Below are positions 24,101-31,824 of a stretch of 37,029 nucleotides of DNA, one piece after another; position 1 is the stretch's first letter; each line of letters begins with the position of its first letter. Made by a program: the position numbers and the translations under genes. Under the pieces are notes generated by a model that saw nothing but the letters and a program-made list of their open reading frames with translations, was not told where the DNA came from and did not search any database. The DNA is from Deltaproteobacteria bacterium (GTDB lineage: Bacteria; Myxococcota_A; UBA9160; UBA6930). Location: contig NYZB01000093.1 in assembly GCA_002687015.1 (NCBI GenBank), forward strand, positions 1 through 37,029. Direction: 5' to 3'.

Positions 24101-24910
24101 CTATCCGCGCACACCGCCCGCGATCATCCACAGCCCTTGCGCGCGGTAGACCGTCGGCTCGAACCCGGCCTCGACCAGGAGCGCCCGCAGCTCGTCCTCG
24201 GCGAAGAGGTGGACGCCGAGGAGCCCACCGAGATCTGCGGCGAGACGCCCCGCAAGGCCCGCCGGACGCCGGAACACTCCCAGGGAGATCCGCCCCCTGG
24301 CCCTCAGTACACGGTGGAGCTCTCCGAGCACGCGGCGGACATCCGGAAACAGGTGCAACGCGCCACAGCAGTTGGCCGCGTCGAGCGAAGCCTCTCGGAA
24401 GGGCAGGGCGTGGGCGTCCCCATGGAGGTAGGTGAGGTTCTCGAGGCGCTGTTCCCGCGCGAGGGCGCTCGCCCGGAGGAGCATGGGCCATGCGACGTCC
24501 AGCCCGACCACCTCTCGATCGCTCTCTCCCAGGGCGAGACGTCGAGCAAATAGACCCGGACCGCAGGCGAGGTCGAGCACCGTGCGGGCAGGCCCGGCGT
24601 CGACGATGTGCGCGACCAGGGAGATCTCCTCCTCGAGACGGATCTGCGCGGTCCACGCGAAGAACGGGCTGCTACGCCAGGCCTTCCCCTCGTAGATCCG
24701 GACCAGGGGTTCCCACTCCATGAGTCGCTGCAACGGCCCTCTCGGTCCGCTCACACCGGGCAGGAAGTCGATCACCCCGTCCACCTCGGGGATCTCGCGA
24801 TCGCAGCCGCTGCAGGTGAAGTGCCGGGTCTCGCCCGTGCGAGGCTCTCGAGGAGCGGTGCGAAGCTCGCCCCCGCAGTCGGGACAACGGATCCAATCCT
24901 CGATCGCCAT
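24101..24910 (-). CDS. Class I SAM-dependent methyltransferase with N-terminal zinc ribbon
   Basis: 269 residues. The N terminus, MAIEDWIRCPDCGGELRTAP then HFTCSGCDREIPEVDGVIDF, is a four-cysteine zinc ribbon (C-x2-C and C-x2-C) like that of Trm112/UbiE-type fusions. The methyltransferase domain follows: VLDLACGPGLFARRLAL (SAM-binding motif I, about 111-127), VVGLDVAWPMLLRASALARE (acidic motif II), LTYLHGDAHALPFREASLDA and ANCCGALHLFPDVRRVLGEL, then LRARGRISLGVFRRPAG. This is the methyltransferase-11 pattern seen in small-molecule and quinone or lipid methylases. The substrate is unknown. It is divergent from a TetR gene across about 90 bases containing an inverted repeat, so it may be that regulator's target. 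Confidence 0.85.
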   Translation of the reverse strand: MAIEDWIRCPDCGGELRTAPREPRTGETRHFTCSGCDREIPEVDGVIDFLPGVSGPRGPLQRLMEWEPLVRIYEGKAWRSSPFFAWTAQIRLEEEISLVAHIVDAGPARTVLDLACGPGLFARRLALGESDREVVGLDVAWPMLLRASALAREQRLENLTYLHGDAHALPFREASLDAANCCGALHLFPDVRRVLGELHRVLRARGRISLGVFRRPAGLAGRLAADLGGLLGVHLFAEDELRALLVEAGFEPTVYRAQGLWMIAGGVRG

Positions 24911-24956
24911 GGGACGCCTCCCTCTCCGCTACCGGTCTCGGCTTGCTACAGTATAT

Positions 24957-24968
24957 GAGCTAATGCTC
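24957..24968. promoter_or_regulatory. Small inverted repeat in a divergent promoter region
   Basis: GAGC-TAAT-GCTC lies in the only AT-richer patch (ACAGTATATGAGCTAATGCTC) between the methyltransferase start (24910) and the TetR start (25001). Location and symmetry suit a TetR operator acting on both directions, but the arms are only four bases. Confidence 0.35.
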
Positions 24969-25000
24969 GCCTTTTCGGCTCGCGTTCGGGAGGCCAACGG

Positions 25001-25618
25001 GTGGGACAGGAATCGAGGGGAAGCAGCCGGAGGACACCCGTTCAGCAGCGCTCGCGGGAGACGGTGGAGGTCATCCTGGAGGCCACTGCTCAGGTTCTGG
25101 TGGAGCGCGGCTTCGAGGGCGCGAGCACGAATCGGATCGCCCGGCGCGCGGGTGTGAGCATTGGCTCGCTCTACCAGTACTTCCCGAACAAAGAGGCGTT
25201 GGTCTCCGCCCTGATCGAGCGCCACCTCGCCGAAAGCGTGGCACTGCTTCCGCGCGAACTCAAAGAAACGGCCGACCTGCCGCTTCGGGCGGCGGTTCGC
25301 CTGGCAATCGACTTCGGGATCGCCGCGCATCGGGCGAATCCGGAGCTGCATCAGGTCCTGACGGAACAGATCCCGAGACTCCTCGCCAGGGAGGCCCAGA
25401 CGCAGTGGACGCGGACACTCCACGCCCTCGTCCACGACTACCTGGAAAGACACCGCGCCGAGGTCCGGCCGAGGAACCTGCGAATCGCCGCCTTCCTGCT
25501 GGCTCAGGCGGTCGAGGCGGCGACCCACGGAGCCGTCGTCCACTATCCGGAGTACCTCGTCGGAGACGAGCTGGCCGACGAGCTGGTCGAGCTCGCGCTT
25601 CGCTACCTCGAGGAGTAG
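25001..25618 (+). CDS. TetR/AcrR family transcriptional regulator
   Basis: 205 residues from GTG 25001, eight bases after GGGAGG. The DNA-binding domain is RSRETVEVILEATAQVLVER then GFEGASTNRIARRAGVSIGS and LYQYFPNKEALVSALIERHL (about 17-77), an especially clear match to the family. The C-terminal domain includes LRAAVRLAIDFGIAAHRANP and AAFLLAQAVEAATHGAVVHY, typical of the TetR C-terminal-like domain (AefR-like). It is divergent from the zinc-ribbon methyltransferase, the likely regulated gene, and is followed after about 190 bases by another TetR. Confidence 0.92.
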   Translation: MGQESRGSSRRTPVQQRSRETVEVILEATAQVLVERGFEGASTNRIARRAGVSIGSLYQYFPNKEALVSALIERHLAESVALLPRELKETADLPLRAAVRLAIDFGIAAHRANPELHQVLTEQIPRLLAREAQTQWTRTLHALVHDYLERHRAEVRPRNLRIAAFLLAQAVEAATHGAVVHYPEYLVGDELADELVELALRYLEE

Positions 25619-25708
25619 GGCCGAATTGGGGCACCGGAGCGCCCCAGCGGTGCGTCGCCGTGCCCTTGGTCGGCTCTTCCCCCCGGCGCGTGCTCCGTGC
25701 TACGATAC

Positions 25709-25728
25709 AAAACAAGCGTTTCGGAAAC
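25709..25728. promoter_or_regulatory. Overlapping palindromes upstream of the TetR-Rieske operon
   Basis: AAAACAAGCGTTTCGGAAAC contains two overlapping inverted repeats: AAAC-AAGC-GTTT (25710-25721) and GTTTC-G-GAAAC (25718-25728). It lies about 80 bases before the TetR start at 25805 and is the best operator candidate for that repressor. Confidence 0.5.
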
Positions 25729-25804
25729 CGTCTCGCCCAGGAAACGTCCCGGCTGGATGATCCGAAGATCGGCTGATCCGGCAAGACGATTCGCCGAGCC
25801 CCCC

Positions 25805-26461
25805 ATGCCCAAGATCGTCGATCGCGATGTCCAGCGCGAAGAGGTGCTGCTGGCGACGTGGCGCAGGATCGCCCGCCATGGCGCGGCCGGCGTCACCATC
25901 CGGGGGATTGCGGAAGAGGCCGGCGTCTCGACGGGCTTCATCACGCACTACTTCCGGGACAAGGACGAGGTGCTGGCTGCCGCGCTCCAGCTCTGCAACG
26001 AGCGCGTCTCGGAGCGTGTGGCTGCCCGCGGGCAGGGGCTCGCGGGCATGGCCGCTTTGCGCGCACTGATCGATGCGGTCTTGCCCCTCGACGAGGAGCG
26101 CTTTCTCACCTGGCAGATCTGGCTCAGCTTCTGGGGCCGGTCCGGAGTCGGCGAGCCGCTGCGCCGCGAACAGCGCCGCGGTCGCGAGTCGTGGCGCGGG
26201 GCCCTGCACCGCGTGCTCGGCGAGGCCCACCGTGCGGGTGAGATCCGTCCCGACCTCGACCCATCCTACGAGGCCGAGCGGCTCATCGTGCTGGTCGGCG
26301 GCATCGGCCTGCAGAGCCAGATGCAGCGCCCGCGCTCGTTCCGGCGCAGAGCCTGGTCCTACGTCGAAGCCCACCTCGACGGCCTGATGGGCCCGGCGCC
26401 CCGCTCGGGGGCGGCTCTCCCTGCGGACTCGGATACCACCGTGACAGGAGGATCACCATGA
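25805..26461 (+). CDS. TetR family regulator (BetI-like), translationally coupled to the Rieske oxygenase
   Basis: 218 residues from ATG 25805 (MPKIVDRDVQREEVLLATWR); the track start at 25697 adds non-conserved sequence containing the operator. The HTH reads IARHGAAGVTIRGIAEEAGV then STGFITHYFRDKDEVLAAAL (about 18-57), with the BetI-type V-S-x-G-x-I-x-H-Y-F signature. The ligand domain shows FLTWQIWLSFWGRSGVGEPL, also BetI-like, and RLIVLVGGIGLQSQM. Its TGA overlaps the ATG of the next gene (ATGA), so regulator and oxygenase are made together. Together with the upstream palindromes this implies autoregulation and induction by the oxygenase substrate. Confidence 0.88.
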   Translation: MPKIVDRDVQREEVLLATWRRIARHGAAGVTIRGIAEEAGVSTGFITHYFRDKDEVLAAALQLCNERVSERVAARGQGLAGMAALRALIDAVLPLDEERFLTWQIWLSFWGRSGVGEPLRREQRRGRESWRGALHRVLGEAHRAGEIRPDLDPSYEAERLIVLVGGIGLQSQMQRPRSFRRRAWSYVEAHLDGLMGPAPRSGAALPADSDTTVTGGSP

Positions 26462-27402
26462 AGCGCGAGTTCCCTTTCCCCGCCTACCCGAACGGCTGGT
26501 TCGCGATCGCCTACGGCGATGAGGTCGCGGTCGGCAGCGTCAGCCCGGTGGAGTACTTCGGCCGGGAGCTCGTCGTCTTCCGGGGCGAGGACGGCGGCGT
26601 GAGGGTGCTCGATGCGCATTGTCCCCACCTGGGAGCCCATCTGGGCTACGGGGGAAGGGTGGTGGAGGACTCCGTGCGCTGTCCCTTCCACGCCTGGCGC
26701 TTCGGCGACGGAGGCAACTGCGTGGAGATCCCCTACGCGAAGCGCATTCCCAAGAAGGCGAAGGTTCGCGCCTGGGAGGTTTGCGAGCAGAACGGCCTGA
26801 TCTTCATCTGGCACCACGCCGAAGGCCTCGCACCCGAGAAGAGCATCCCCGTCATCGAGGAGTACGGCCCCGAGGGCCGGGGCGACTACGTACGCGCGCG
26901 CTGGGTGGTCAAGAGCCGGATGTACGACATGGGCGAGAACCCGGTCGATGCCCAGCACTTCAAGTACCTGCACGGAGGCGTCGCGCCGGATTTCCGGCAG
27001 GTCGGGGATGGCCGGGGAGGGATCCGCAACGAGGCGGATCTCGGCATGCCGACTCCGCGTGGGGACGTCAGAGGGTCGATCACGAGCGAATCCTACGGGC
27101 CGGGCTTTGGCATCGTGCACGTCCGAGGAGTGCGCCACACGATCATCGTGATGGCCAATACCCCGACCGATGAGGAGCACGTCGAAGTCCGGTTCGGGTA
27201 CCTGCAACCTCCCACCGACGACCCGAAGCTCCAGCGCCTGGGTGATGCGATGATCGAGGAGCTCAAGCGGCAGCTGGAGGCGGATATCCCGATCTGGGAG
27301 CACAAGCAGTACCTGACCGAACCGCTGCTCCTGCCCGAAGACGGTCCCATCGCCGAATATCGGAGGAAGGCGAGGAGACACTACACGGGCGAGTTCTTCT
27401 GA
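26458..27402 (+). CDS. Rieske non-heme iron oxygenase (KshA / Neverland-like)
   Basis: 314 residues. The Rieske [2Fe-2S] ligands are C55-P-H57 in DAHCPHLGAHLGYGG and C75-x2-H78 in VRCPFHAWRFGDGG. The mononuclear iron site is in ENPVDAQHFKYLHG: D164, H167 and H172 form the expected D-x2-H-x4-H cluster. Start MKREFPFPAYPNGWFAIAYG and the later YGPGFGIVHVRGVRHTIIVM match the subgroup that includes 3-ketosteroid 9alpha-hydroxylase oxygenase and cholesterol 7-desaturases, so a steroid or polycyclic substrate is reasonable but not proven. No reductase or ferredoxin lies nearby. It is coupled to the TetR upstream and followed after about 45 bases by an amidohydrolase-2 gene, likely in one operon. 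Confidence 0.9.
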   Translation: MKREFPFPAYPNGWFAIAYGDEVAVGSVSPVEYFGRELVVFRGEDGGVRVLDAHCPHLGAHLGYGGRVVEDSVRCPFHAWRFGDGGNCVEIPYAKRIPKKAKVRAWEVCEQNGLIFIWHHAEGLAPEKSIPVIEEYGPEGRGDYVRARWVVKSRMYDMGENPVDAQHFKYLHGGVAPDFRQVGDGRGGIRNEADLGMPTPRGDVRGSITSESYGPGFGIVHVRGVRHTIIVMANTPTDEEHVEVRFGYLQPPTDDPKLQRLGDAMIEELKRQLEADIPIWEHKQYLTEPLLLPEDGPIAEYRRKARRHYTGEFF

Positions 27403-27448
27403 TGACGCAGGGTCTGGGCATTTCGCAGGGCCCGCGGAGGACGGAACG

Positions 27449-28633
27449 ATGATCGAGATCGACTTTCCGATATTCGACGCAGACAACCACTACTACGAGA
27501 CGCGGGACTGCTTCACGCGCTACATCGAGCCGAAGTACCGCGACAAGGCGGTGCACGTGGTCCAGGATGCCAACGGCCAGGATCGGGTCATGGTGGGGGA
27601 CAAGCCCTTCAAGTTCCTCACCGGGCTCTTCTTCGAAGAGGTCGTCAAGCCCGGCAAGCTCCGCGAGATGCTGCGCGGTATGGGCAAGTCGAACCAAAGG
27701 AGCGAAGGGACGGTGGAGCCCGTACAGCGCGAGTACGTGAACCGCGACGCGCGGCTCGCGATGATGGACAAGCAGGGTGTCCAGGCCTGCTTCATGTTTC
27801 CGACCCTCGCCGTGTGCCTCGAGGAGGACATGAAGGACGACCCCGAGCAGCTCTACGCGAACGTCCACTCCTTCAACCGCTGGGTCGACGAGGAGTGGAA
27901 CTTCAACTGCCGGGATCGGATCTACGCGCCGCCGGTGCTGTCACTCCGCGATCTCGACAGCGCAGTACAGGAGCTCGAGTGGGTCTTGGCACGCGGCGCG
28001 CGGGTCATCGCGCTCCGGCCAGGCCCGGCCTACGGCCGGTCGCCGGCGGATCCCTACTTCGATCCCTTCTGGGCCCTTGCCAACGAGGCGGGCGTGACGG
28101 TCCTCTACCACATCGGCGAGTCCGGCTACAACGCCATGATGAGCGTCCACTGGGGAGAGAAGGCATACCCGACTTCCCACCGTCAGTCGGCCTTCCAGTG
28201 GACCAACTTCTATGGGGACCGGCCGATCATGGACACGATCTCGGCCCTGATCTTCCACAACCTCTTCGGGCGATTCCCGAAGCTGCGCATCGCCAGTGTG
28301 GAGAACGGTGGGTACTGGGCGCCGTACCTCGTGAAGGCCATGGACAAGATGGGCGGCATGGGGCGCAACGGCCCCTGGATCGGTGGGCGCATCACCGAGA
28401 AACCGAGCGCGATCTTTCGTCGGCACGTCTTCGTGATGCCGCATCACGAAGAGGACTTCGCCGGGCTGGCTCGGGAGATCGGCGCCTCGCAGGTGCTCTT
28501 CGGCTCCGATTTCCCGCACGCCGAGGGCATGGCGGAGCCGCGCCAGTTCGTGGACTCGATTGCAGAGCTGCCTCGGGACGAGATCCGCATGATCATGGGA
28601 GAGAATGCGAGAGGGCTCGTAGCCGAGGCCTGA
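27449..28633 (+). CDS. Amidohydrolase-2 (metal-dependent TIM-barrel hydrolase) family protein
   Basis: 394 residues from ATG 27449. The N terminus, IDFPIFDADNHYYETRDCFT, holds the D-x-D-N-H-Y-Y-E first-strand motif common to a large actinobacterial and proteobacterial subgroup. Mid-protein LARGARVIALRPGPAYGRSP and VTVLYHIGESGYNAM carry a metal-ligand histidine, PKLRIASVENGGYWAPYLVK follows, and QVLFGSDFPHAEGMAEP supplies the last Asp. Relatives are decarboxylases or hydrolases of aromatic or cyclic acids (the ACMSD/LigW type). The substrate is unknown. It is sandwiched between the Rieske gene and a paralogous amidohydrolase 33 bases downstream, so it probably acts in the same degradation route. 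Confidence 0.88.
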   Translation: MIEIDFPIFDADNHYYETRDCFTRYIEPKYRDKAVHVVQDANGQDRVMVGDKPFKFLTGLFFEEVVKPGKLREMLRGMGKSNQRSEGTVEPVQREYVNRDARLAMMDKQGVQACFMFPTLAVCLEEDMKDDPEQLYANVHSFNRWVDEEWNFNCRDRIYAPPVLSLRDLDSAVQELEWVLARGARVIALRPGPAYGRSPADPYFDPFWALANEAGVTVLYHIGESGYNAMMSVHWGEKAYPTSHRQSAFQWTNFYGDRPIMDTISALIFHNLFGRFPKLRIASVENGGYWAPYLVKAMDKMGGMGRNGPWIGGRITEKPSAIFRRHVFVMPHHEEDFAGLAREIGASQVLFGSDFPHAEGMAEPRQFVDSIAELPRDEIRMIMGENARGLVAEA

Positions 28634-28666
28634 GGCAAGACCCCACTGGGGAGAGGAGGCGAGACC

Positions 28667-29752
28667 ATGGTTCGGGAACGCATCATTTCAGCGGACTCCC
28701 ACGTGACGATTCGCGACGAGGCCGTGCTCGAGCATCTTGCGAGGAAGTACCACGGCGCCTACCAGGAGGCCCGCACGGCCCATCTGATGCGCATGGCAAA
28801 GCGCGCCAGGCGAGACGAATCCGACGAAGGGCTCCCGATCGCTCAAGCGGAGCGGCCCTGGGAGGCCGCGGGCCGCCCCGGCGAGCACGACTCCGCCGAG
28901 CGGCTGAAGGACATGGACATCGACGGAATCGAAGCCGAGCTCCTCTACTCCGACATCGAGGCCGGCAGCGCCTTCAACGGCCTCGAGGAGGGGGGACGGC
29001 TGGCCGCGTTTCGCGCCTTCAACGATGCTGCTCTCGGCTTCGCCGCTGCCGATCCGAAGCGGCTCCTGATCGTGTACCTGATCCCGATCGTCGATATCGA
29101 CGAAGCGGTTGGCGAGGTGGAGCGGCTCGCAGGGGAGGGCGCCCGCGCTCTCATGCTGCCGGCCTATCCAGGAGCGGTGGGCTTGCCGCCGTACTTCGAT
29201 GCGCGTTACGACCGCCTCTGGGCCGCGATCGAAGAGACGGGCATCCCGATCAGCCAACACGTCGGAGCCAATGAGGCGCTGTGGCAGATCTACGGCTACG
29301 ACTCCACGCAGGCCAAGGGCGTCTTCCAGTCGTTGCCCCCGATCTTCATGGCCGAGATCCTGGCCAACTGGATCGTCGGTGGTGTCTTCGAGCGCTTCCC
29401 GAAGCTGCGCGTCGTTCTCGTGGAGTCCGGGCTGGGTTGGATCCCATATTTCATCGAGCGGCTCGACACGATGCAGCGTCGCCACGGCTGGGACCACTAC
29501 GAGATGATCCGCGAGGCTCCGAGCCACTACTGGCAGCGCAACATGATGGCGACCTTCGAGGAGGACACCTACGGGATCAGTCAGCGCCATCGCCTGGGAA
29601 TCGACAACCTGATGTGGGCGACCGACTACCCCCATCCGGACTGTACCTGGCCCGAATCGCAGAAGGTCCTCGAGACGCATTTCGAGGGAGTCCCCTCGGA
29701 AGAGGCGCGTCAGATCATCGGAGGCAACGCGGCGCGCATCTATCGCCTCTGA
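28667..29752 (+). CDS. Second amidohydrolase-2 family protein
   Basis: 361 residues, with a GGGGAGAGGAGG ribosome site just before ATG 28667. The first metal motif is IISADSHVTIRDEAVLEHL. LKDMDIDGIEAELLYSDIEA follows, GARALMLPAYPGAVGLPPYF is the barrel middle, and IPISQHVGANEALWQIYG holds the strand-five-type His. PKLRVVLVESGLGWIPYFIE and LMWATDYPHPDCTWPESQKV supply the last Asp. It is distant from the first amidohydrolase in sequence, so this is a pair of different enzymes rather than a recent duplication. Together with the Rieske gene they suggest successive steps: ring oxidation, then hydrolysis or decarboxylation. Confidence 0.88.
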   Translation: MVRERIISADSHVTIRDEAVLEHLARKYHGAYQEARTAHLMRMAKRARRDESDEGLPIAQAERPWEAAGRPGEHDSAERLKDMDIDGIEAELLYSDIEAGSAFNGLEEGGRLAAFRAFNDAALGFAAADPKRLLIVYLIPIVDIDEAVGEVERLAGEGARALMLPAYPGAVGLPPYFDARYDRLWAAIEETGIPISQHVGANEALWQIYGYDSTQAKGVFQSLPPIFMAEILANWIVGGVFERFPKLRVVLVESGLGWIPYFIERLDTMQRRHGWDHYEMIREAPSHYWQRNMMATFEEDTYGISQRHRLGIDNLMWATDYPHPDCTWPESQKVLETHFEGVPSEEARQIIGGNAARIYRL

Positions 29753-29794
29753 ACCTCGCGTCGGCCGGCATCGCCCTCGTCGGGGAGGCGGAGG

Positions 29795-30466
29795 TCAGGG
29801 AGTGGCGTCCCCGCCCTCCAACACGATGGCCCTCACCGCGTCGAGCAGGGTCTGCTTCAGCCCGGCCGCCTGCTTGCGAAGCAGGGGCGGCCGCGACGCA
29901 CTCAATGTGATCCAGGCTCCGAGTGTCAGAGTCAGCAGCTGATAGGATCTGGCGCTGCAGGCCGCGGGGGAGCAGTCGGGCCGGGCCCGCTGGATGATGG
30001 CCGCGTAGGATCGATGCAGCCAGCGGTACCACTCGTCGCGCAGGGCGCGTTGCTCCGGATGCCGGGCCCAATACGCGAGGCTCTCGAAGAAGTACCCGTC
30101 CGCCCCTTGCATGATGAAGCCCAGGTGCAACGCAATGCTCTCCTCGAGCTGCGCCATCGGATCTGCATGGGGGTCGTCCAGGATTGCCGAGATGGCCTCT
30201 CCCATCTGTGCCAGGGATCGGCCGAAGCAGGCGGCGACCAGCTCGTCCTTGGTCGGGAAGTAGTGTCGAAGCGTGCTCTGGGAGATGCCGACCTGCTTCG
30301 CCACGGCTTCCTGGGACAGGGCCGAAAACCCCTTGCTCGTGACGATCTCGACGGCGGCATCGAGAATCGCCCCGAGAGTGCGCTCTCCCTTCGGCGAACG
30401 CGCCGAGGGAAGACGGGGGTCGGGAGTGCGCCAGCCTTCCTTCTCGCTCTTCTGGTCGCGTGCCAC
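29795..30466 (-). CDS. TetR family regulator, divergent from the TauD-like gene
   Basis: 223 residues. The HTH is GAILDAAVEIVTSKGFSALS then QEAVAKQVGISQSTLRHYFP and TKDELVAACF (about 31-80). The C-terminal domain has SIALHLGFIMQGADGYFFES and LAYWARHPEQRALRDEWYRW, with LLTLTLGAWITLSASRPPLL further on. The start ATG 30466 lies about 34 bases from a perfect 22-bp palindrome. It is transcribed away from the alpha-ketoglutarate dioxygenase gene, so the palindrome probably governs both. It is convergent with the second amidohydrolase gene. Confidence 0.9.
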   Translation of the reverse strand: MARDQKSEKEGWRTPDPRLPSARSPKGERTLGAILDAAVEIVTSKGFSALSQEAVAKQVGISQSTLRHYFPTKDELVAACFGRSLAQMGEAISAILDDPHADPMAQLEESIALHLGFIMQGADGYFFESLAYWARHPEQRALRDEWYRWLHRSYAAIIQRARPDCSPAACSARSYQLLTLTLGAWITLSASRPPLLRKQAAGLKQTLLDAVRAIVLEGGDATP

Positions 30467-30499
30467 GAGCCGAATGATGCCCCCGAGACCGTCGTCACA

Positions 30500-30521
30500 A
30501 AACCACTTGACTAAGTGGTTT
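30500..30521. promoter_or_regulatory. Perfect 22-bp operator palindrome between TetR and TauD-like genes
   Basis: AAACCACTT-GACT-AAGTGGTTT has perfect 9-bp arms. It lies 34 bases before the TetR start and about 107 bases before the dioxygenase start, in a divergent intergenic region with locally low GC. Size, symmetry and position are what a TetR dimer site looks like. The embedded TTGACT could serve as a -35 element for the rightward promoter, so binding would block it. Confidence 0.75.
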
Positions 30522-30627
30522 CAGCTCTTATCTTACCTCCCACGGCTCCTACGACAAGGGCTCTCCAGGCAGTCCGCCCACCCTCCGTGGCTGGCCACGG
30601 CCCAGACGAGGAAACGAGGAGACATCC

Positions 30628-31677
30628 ATGGACCGAATGGACCCATCCCCCGTCCAGTCGCGTGCTTGCTGGCGTGCAAGGGACATCGCGGCGGCGACGA
30701 AGGAGTGGATTCACGAGCTCACGCCGGCCGAGATCGACGAGCTCGACGCGGCGTTGGCACATGCCAGGAGCAAGGGGCTCTCCGGCACGCAGGTGACGCG
30801 AAGCGACTTCCCCCTTCCAACCCTCGCCCCGCTGCTGGAGCGGGTCAACGACGAGGTCAGCCGGGGCCTCGGGCTCTTCCTCATCCGCGGTCTACCGGTG
30901 CGCAACTACTCCAAGGAGGACGCGAGCACGATCTTCTGGGGCGCCGGCACCCACATCGGGCTTCCCTGGCCCCAGAACCGCAGCGGCGACCTGCTCGGCA
31001 ATCTCCTCGACACGGGAAAGAAGCCCGACGATACGAGCGTTCGCTACTACGAAACCAACGAGAAGCTCGGCTTCCACACCGATGGTGCGGACATCGTGGC
31101 CTTGCTGTGCCTGCGGGTGTCCAGGAGCGGCGGGGGGAACCACTTCGTCAGCTCGATGGCGGTGCACGACGAGATGGCCAGAACGGCCCCGGAGCTTCTG
31201 GAGTGCCTCTACGAGCCCTTCCACGTCGACTGGCGCGGGGACCATGCGCGGGGCGCGAAGCCCTACTACTCGATGCCGATCTTCACTCGCGACGAGGGGC
31301 ATGTCAGCAGCTTCTATCTCGGCGAGTACATCGAGAGCGCTCAACGATTCGACGAGGTTCCCAGGCTGACCCGGCGTCAACGCGATGCACTCGAGTGCTT
31401 CGAATCGCTCTGCTGGAGCGACGAATTCCGGATCGACCTGCAGCAGGAACCCGGCGACATGTCCTTCATCAGCAATCTCGTCACGCTCCACGCTCGCGAG
31501 GCCTTCCAGGACTTCGACGATCCCGAGGAGAGGCGCCACCTGCGGCGACTCTGGCTCGCCTCGGCCAGGACGGCCCATCGCCCGCCGCTCCTCCAACTGC
31601 TCTACGACCAGCGGATCGGGGAGGCCCGGAGGGAGCTGGCGGAGTCGGGGGCCTCGTCGCCCGCGTTGCAGAGATGA
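30628..31677 (+). CDS. TauD/TfdA family Fe(II)/2-oxoglutarate-dependent dioxygenase
   Basis: 349 residues. The facial triad is visible as H150-x-D152 in NEKLGFHTDGADIVALLCLR and H288 in NLVTLHAREAFQDFDD, and the 2-oxoglutarate-binding Arg is R306 or R307 in RHLRRLWLAS. GLGLFLIRGLPVRNYSKEDA and IGLPWPQNRSGDLLGNLLDT are typical of the gamma-butyrobetaine or TauD-like N-terminal part. Such enzymes hydroxylate or cleave a small substrate while decarboxylating 2-oxoglutarate; the substrate is unknown. The GAGGAGACATCC leader gives a good ribosome site. Expression is probably controlled by the divergent TetR through the palindrome. The IS mosaic begins about 54 bases after its stop. Confidence 0.88.
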   Translation: MDRMDPSPVQSRACWRARDIAAATKEWIHELTPAEIDELDAALAHARSKGLSGTQVTRSDFPLPTLAPLLERVNDEVSRGLGLFLIRGLPVRNYSKEDASTIFWGAGTHIGLPWPQNRSGDLLGNLLDTGKKPDDTSVRYYETNEKLGFHTDGADIVALLCLRVSRSGGGNHFVSSMAVHDEMARTAPELLECLYEPFHVDWRGDHARGAKPYYSMPIFTRDEGHVSSFYLGEYIESAQRFDEVPRLTRRQRDALECFESLCWSDEFRIDLQQEPGDMSFISNLVTLHAREAFQDFDDPEERRHLRRLWLASARTAHRPPLLQLLYDQRIGEARRELAESGASSPALQR

Positions 31678-31735
31678 GATCGGCCGCGTAGCGGCGGATT
31701 CTCGCCCCATCTGTCGCCGCAAGCCAGGTCTGTCG

Positions 31736-31781
31736 ATTCTCACGAGGATGACCCAGGTATTCTCACGGGGTTGACCCATGG
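31736..31781. repeat. Tandem 23-base terminal repeats of the IS21 element
   Basis: ATTCTCACGAGGATGACCCA(GGT) is followed immediately by ATTCTCACGGGGTTGACCCA(TGG), matching at 19 of 23 positions. Adjacent repeats of about 20 bases at the ends are the transposase-binding sites of IS21 elements, so this marks an intact element terminus. Confidence 0.75.
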
Positions 31782-31824
31782 GTCCCGGGCCGGCTGGATG
31801 AAGTAGCACTCTCCTCGGTGTGAG

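Noticed and set aside
27814-29274. 486-aa plus-strand ORF bridging the two amidohydrolases
   Set aside because: Out-of-frame shadow; both amidohydrolase frames carry conserved metal motifs.
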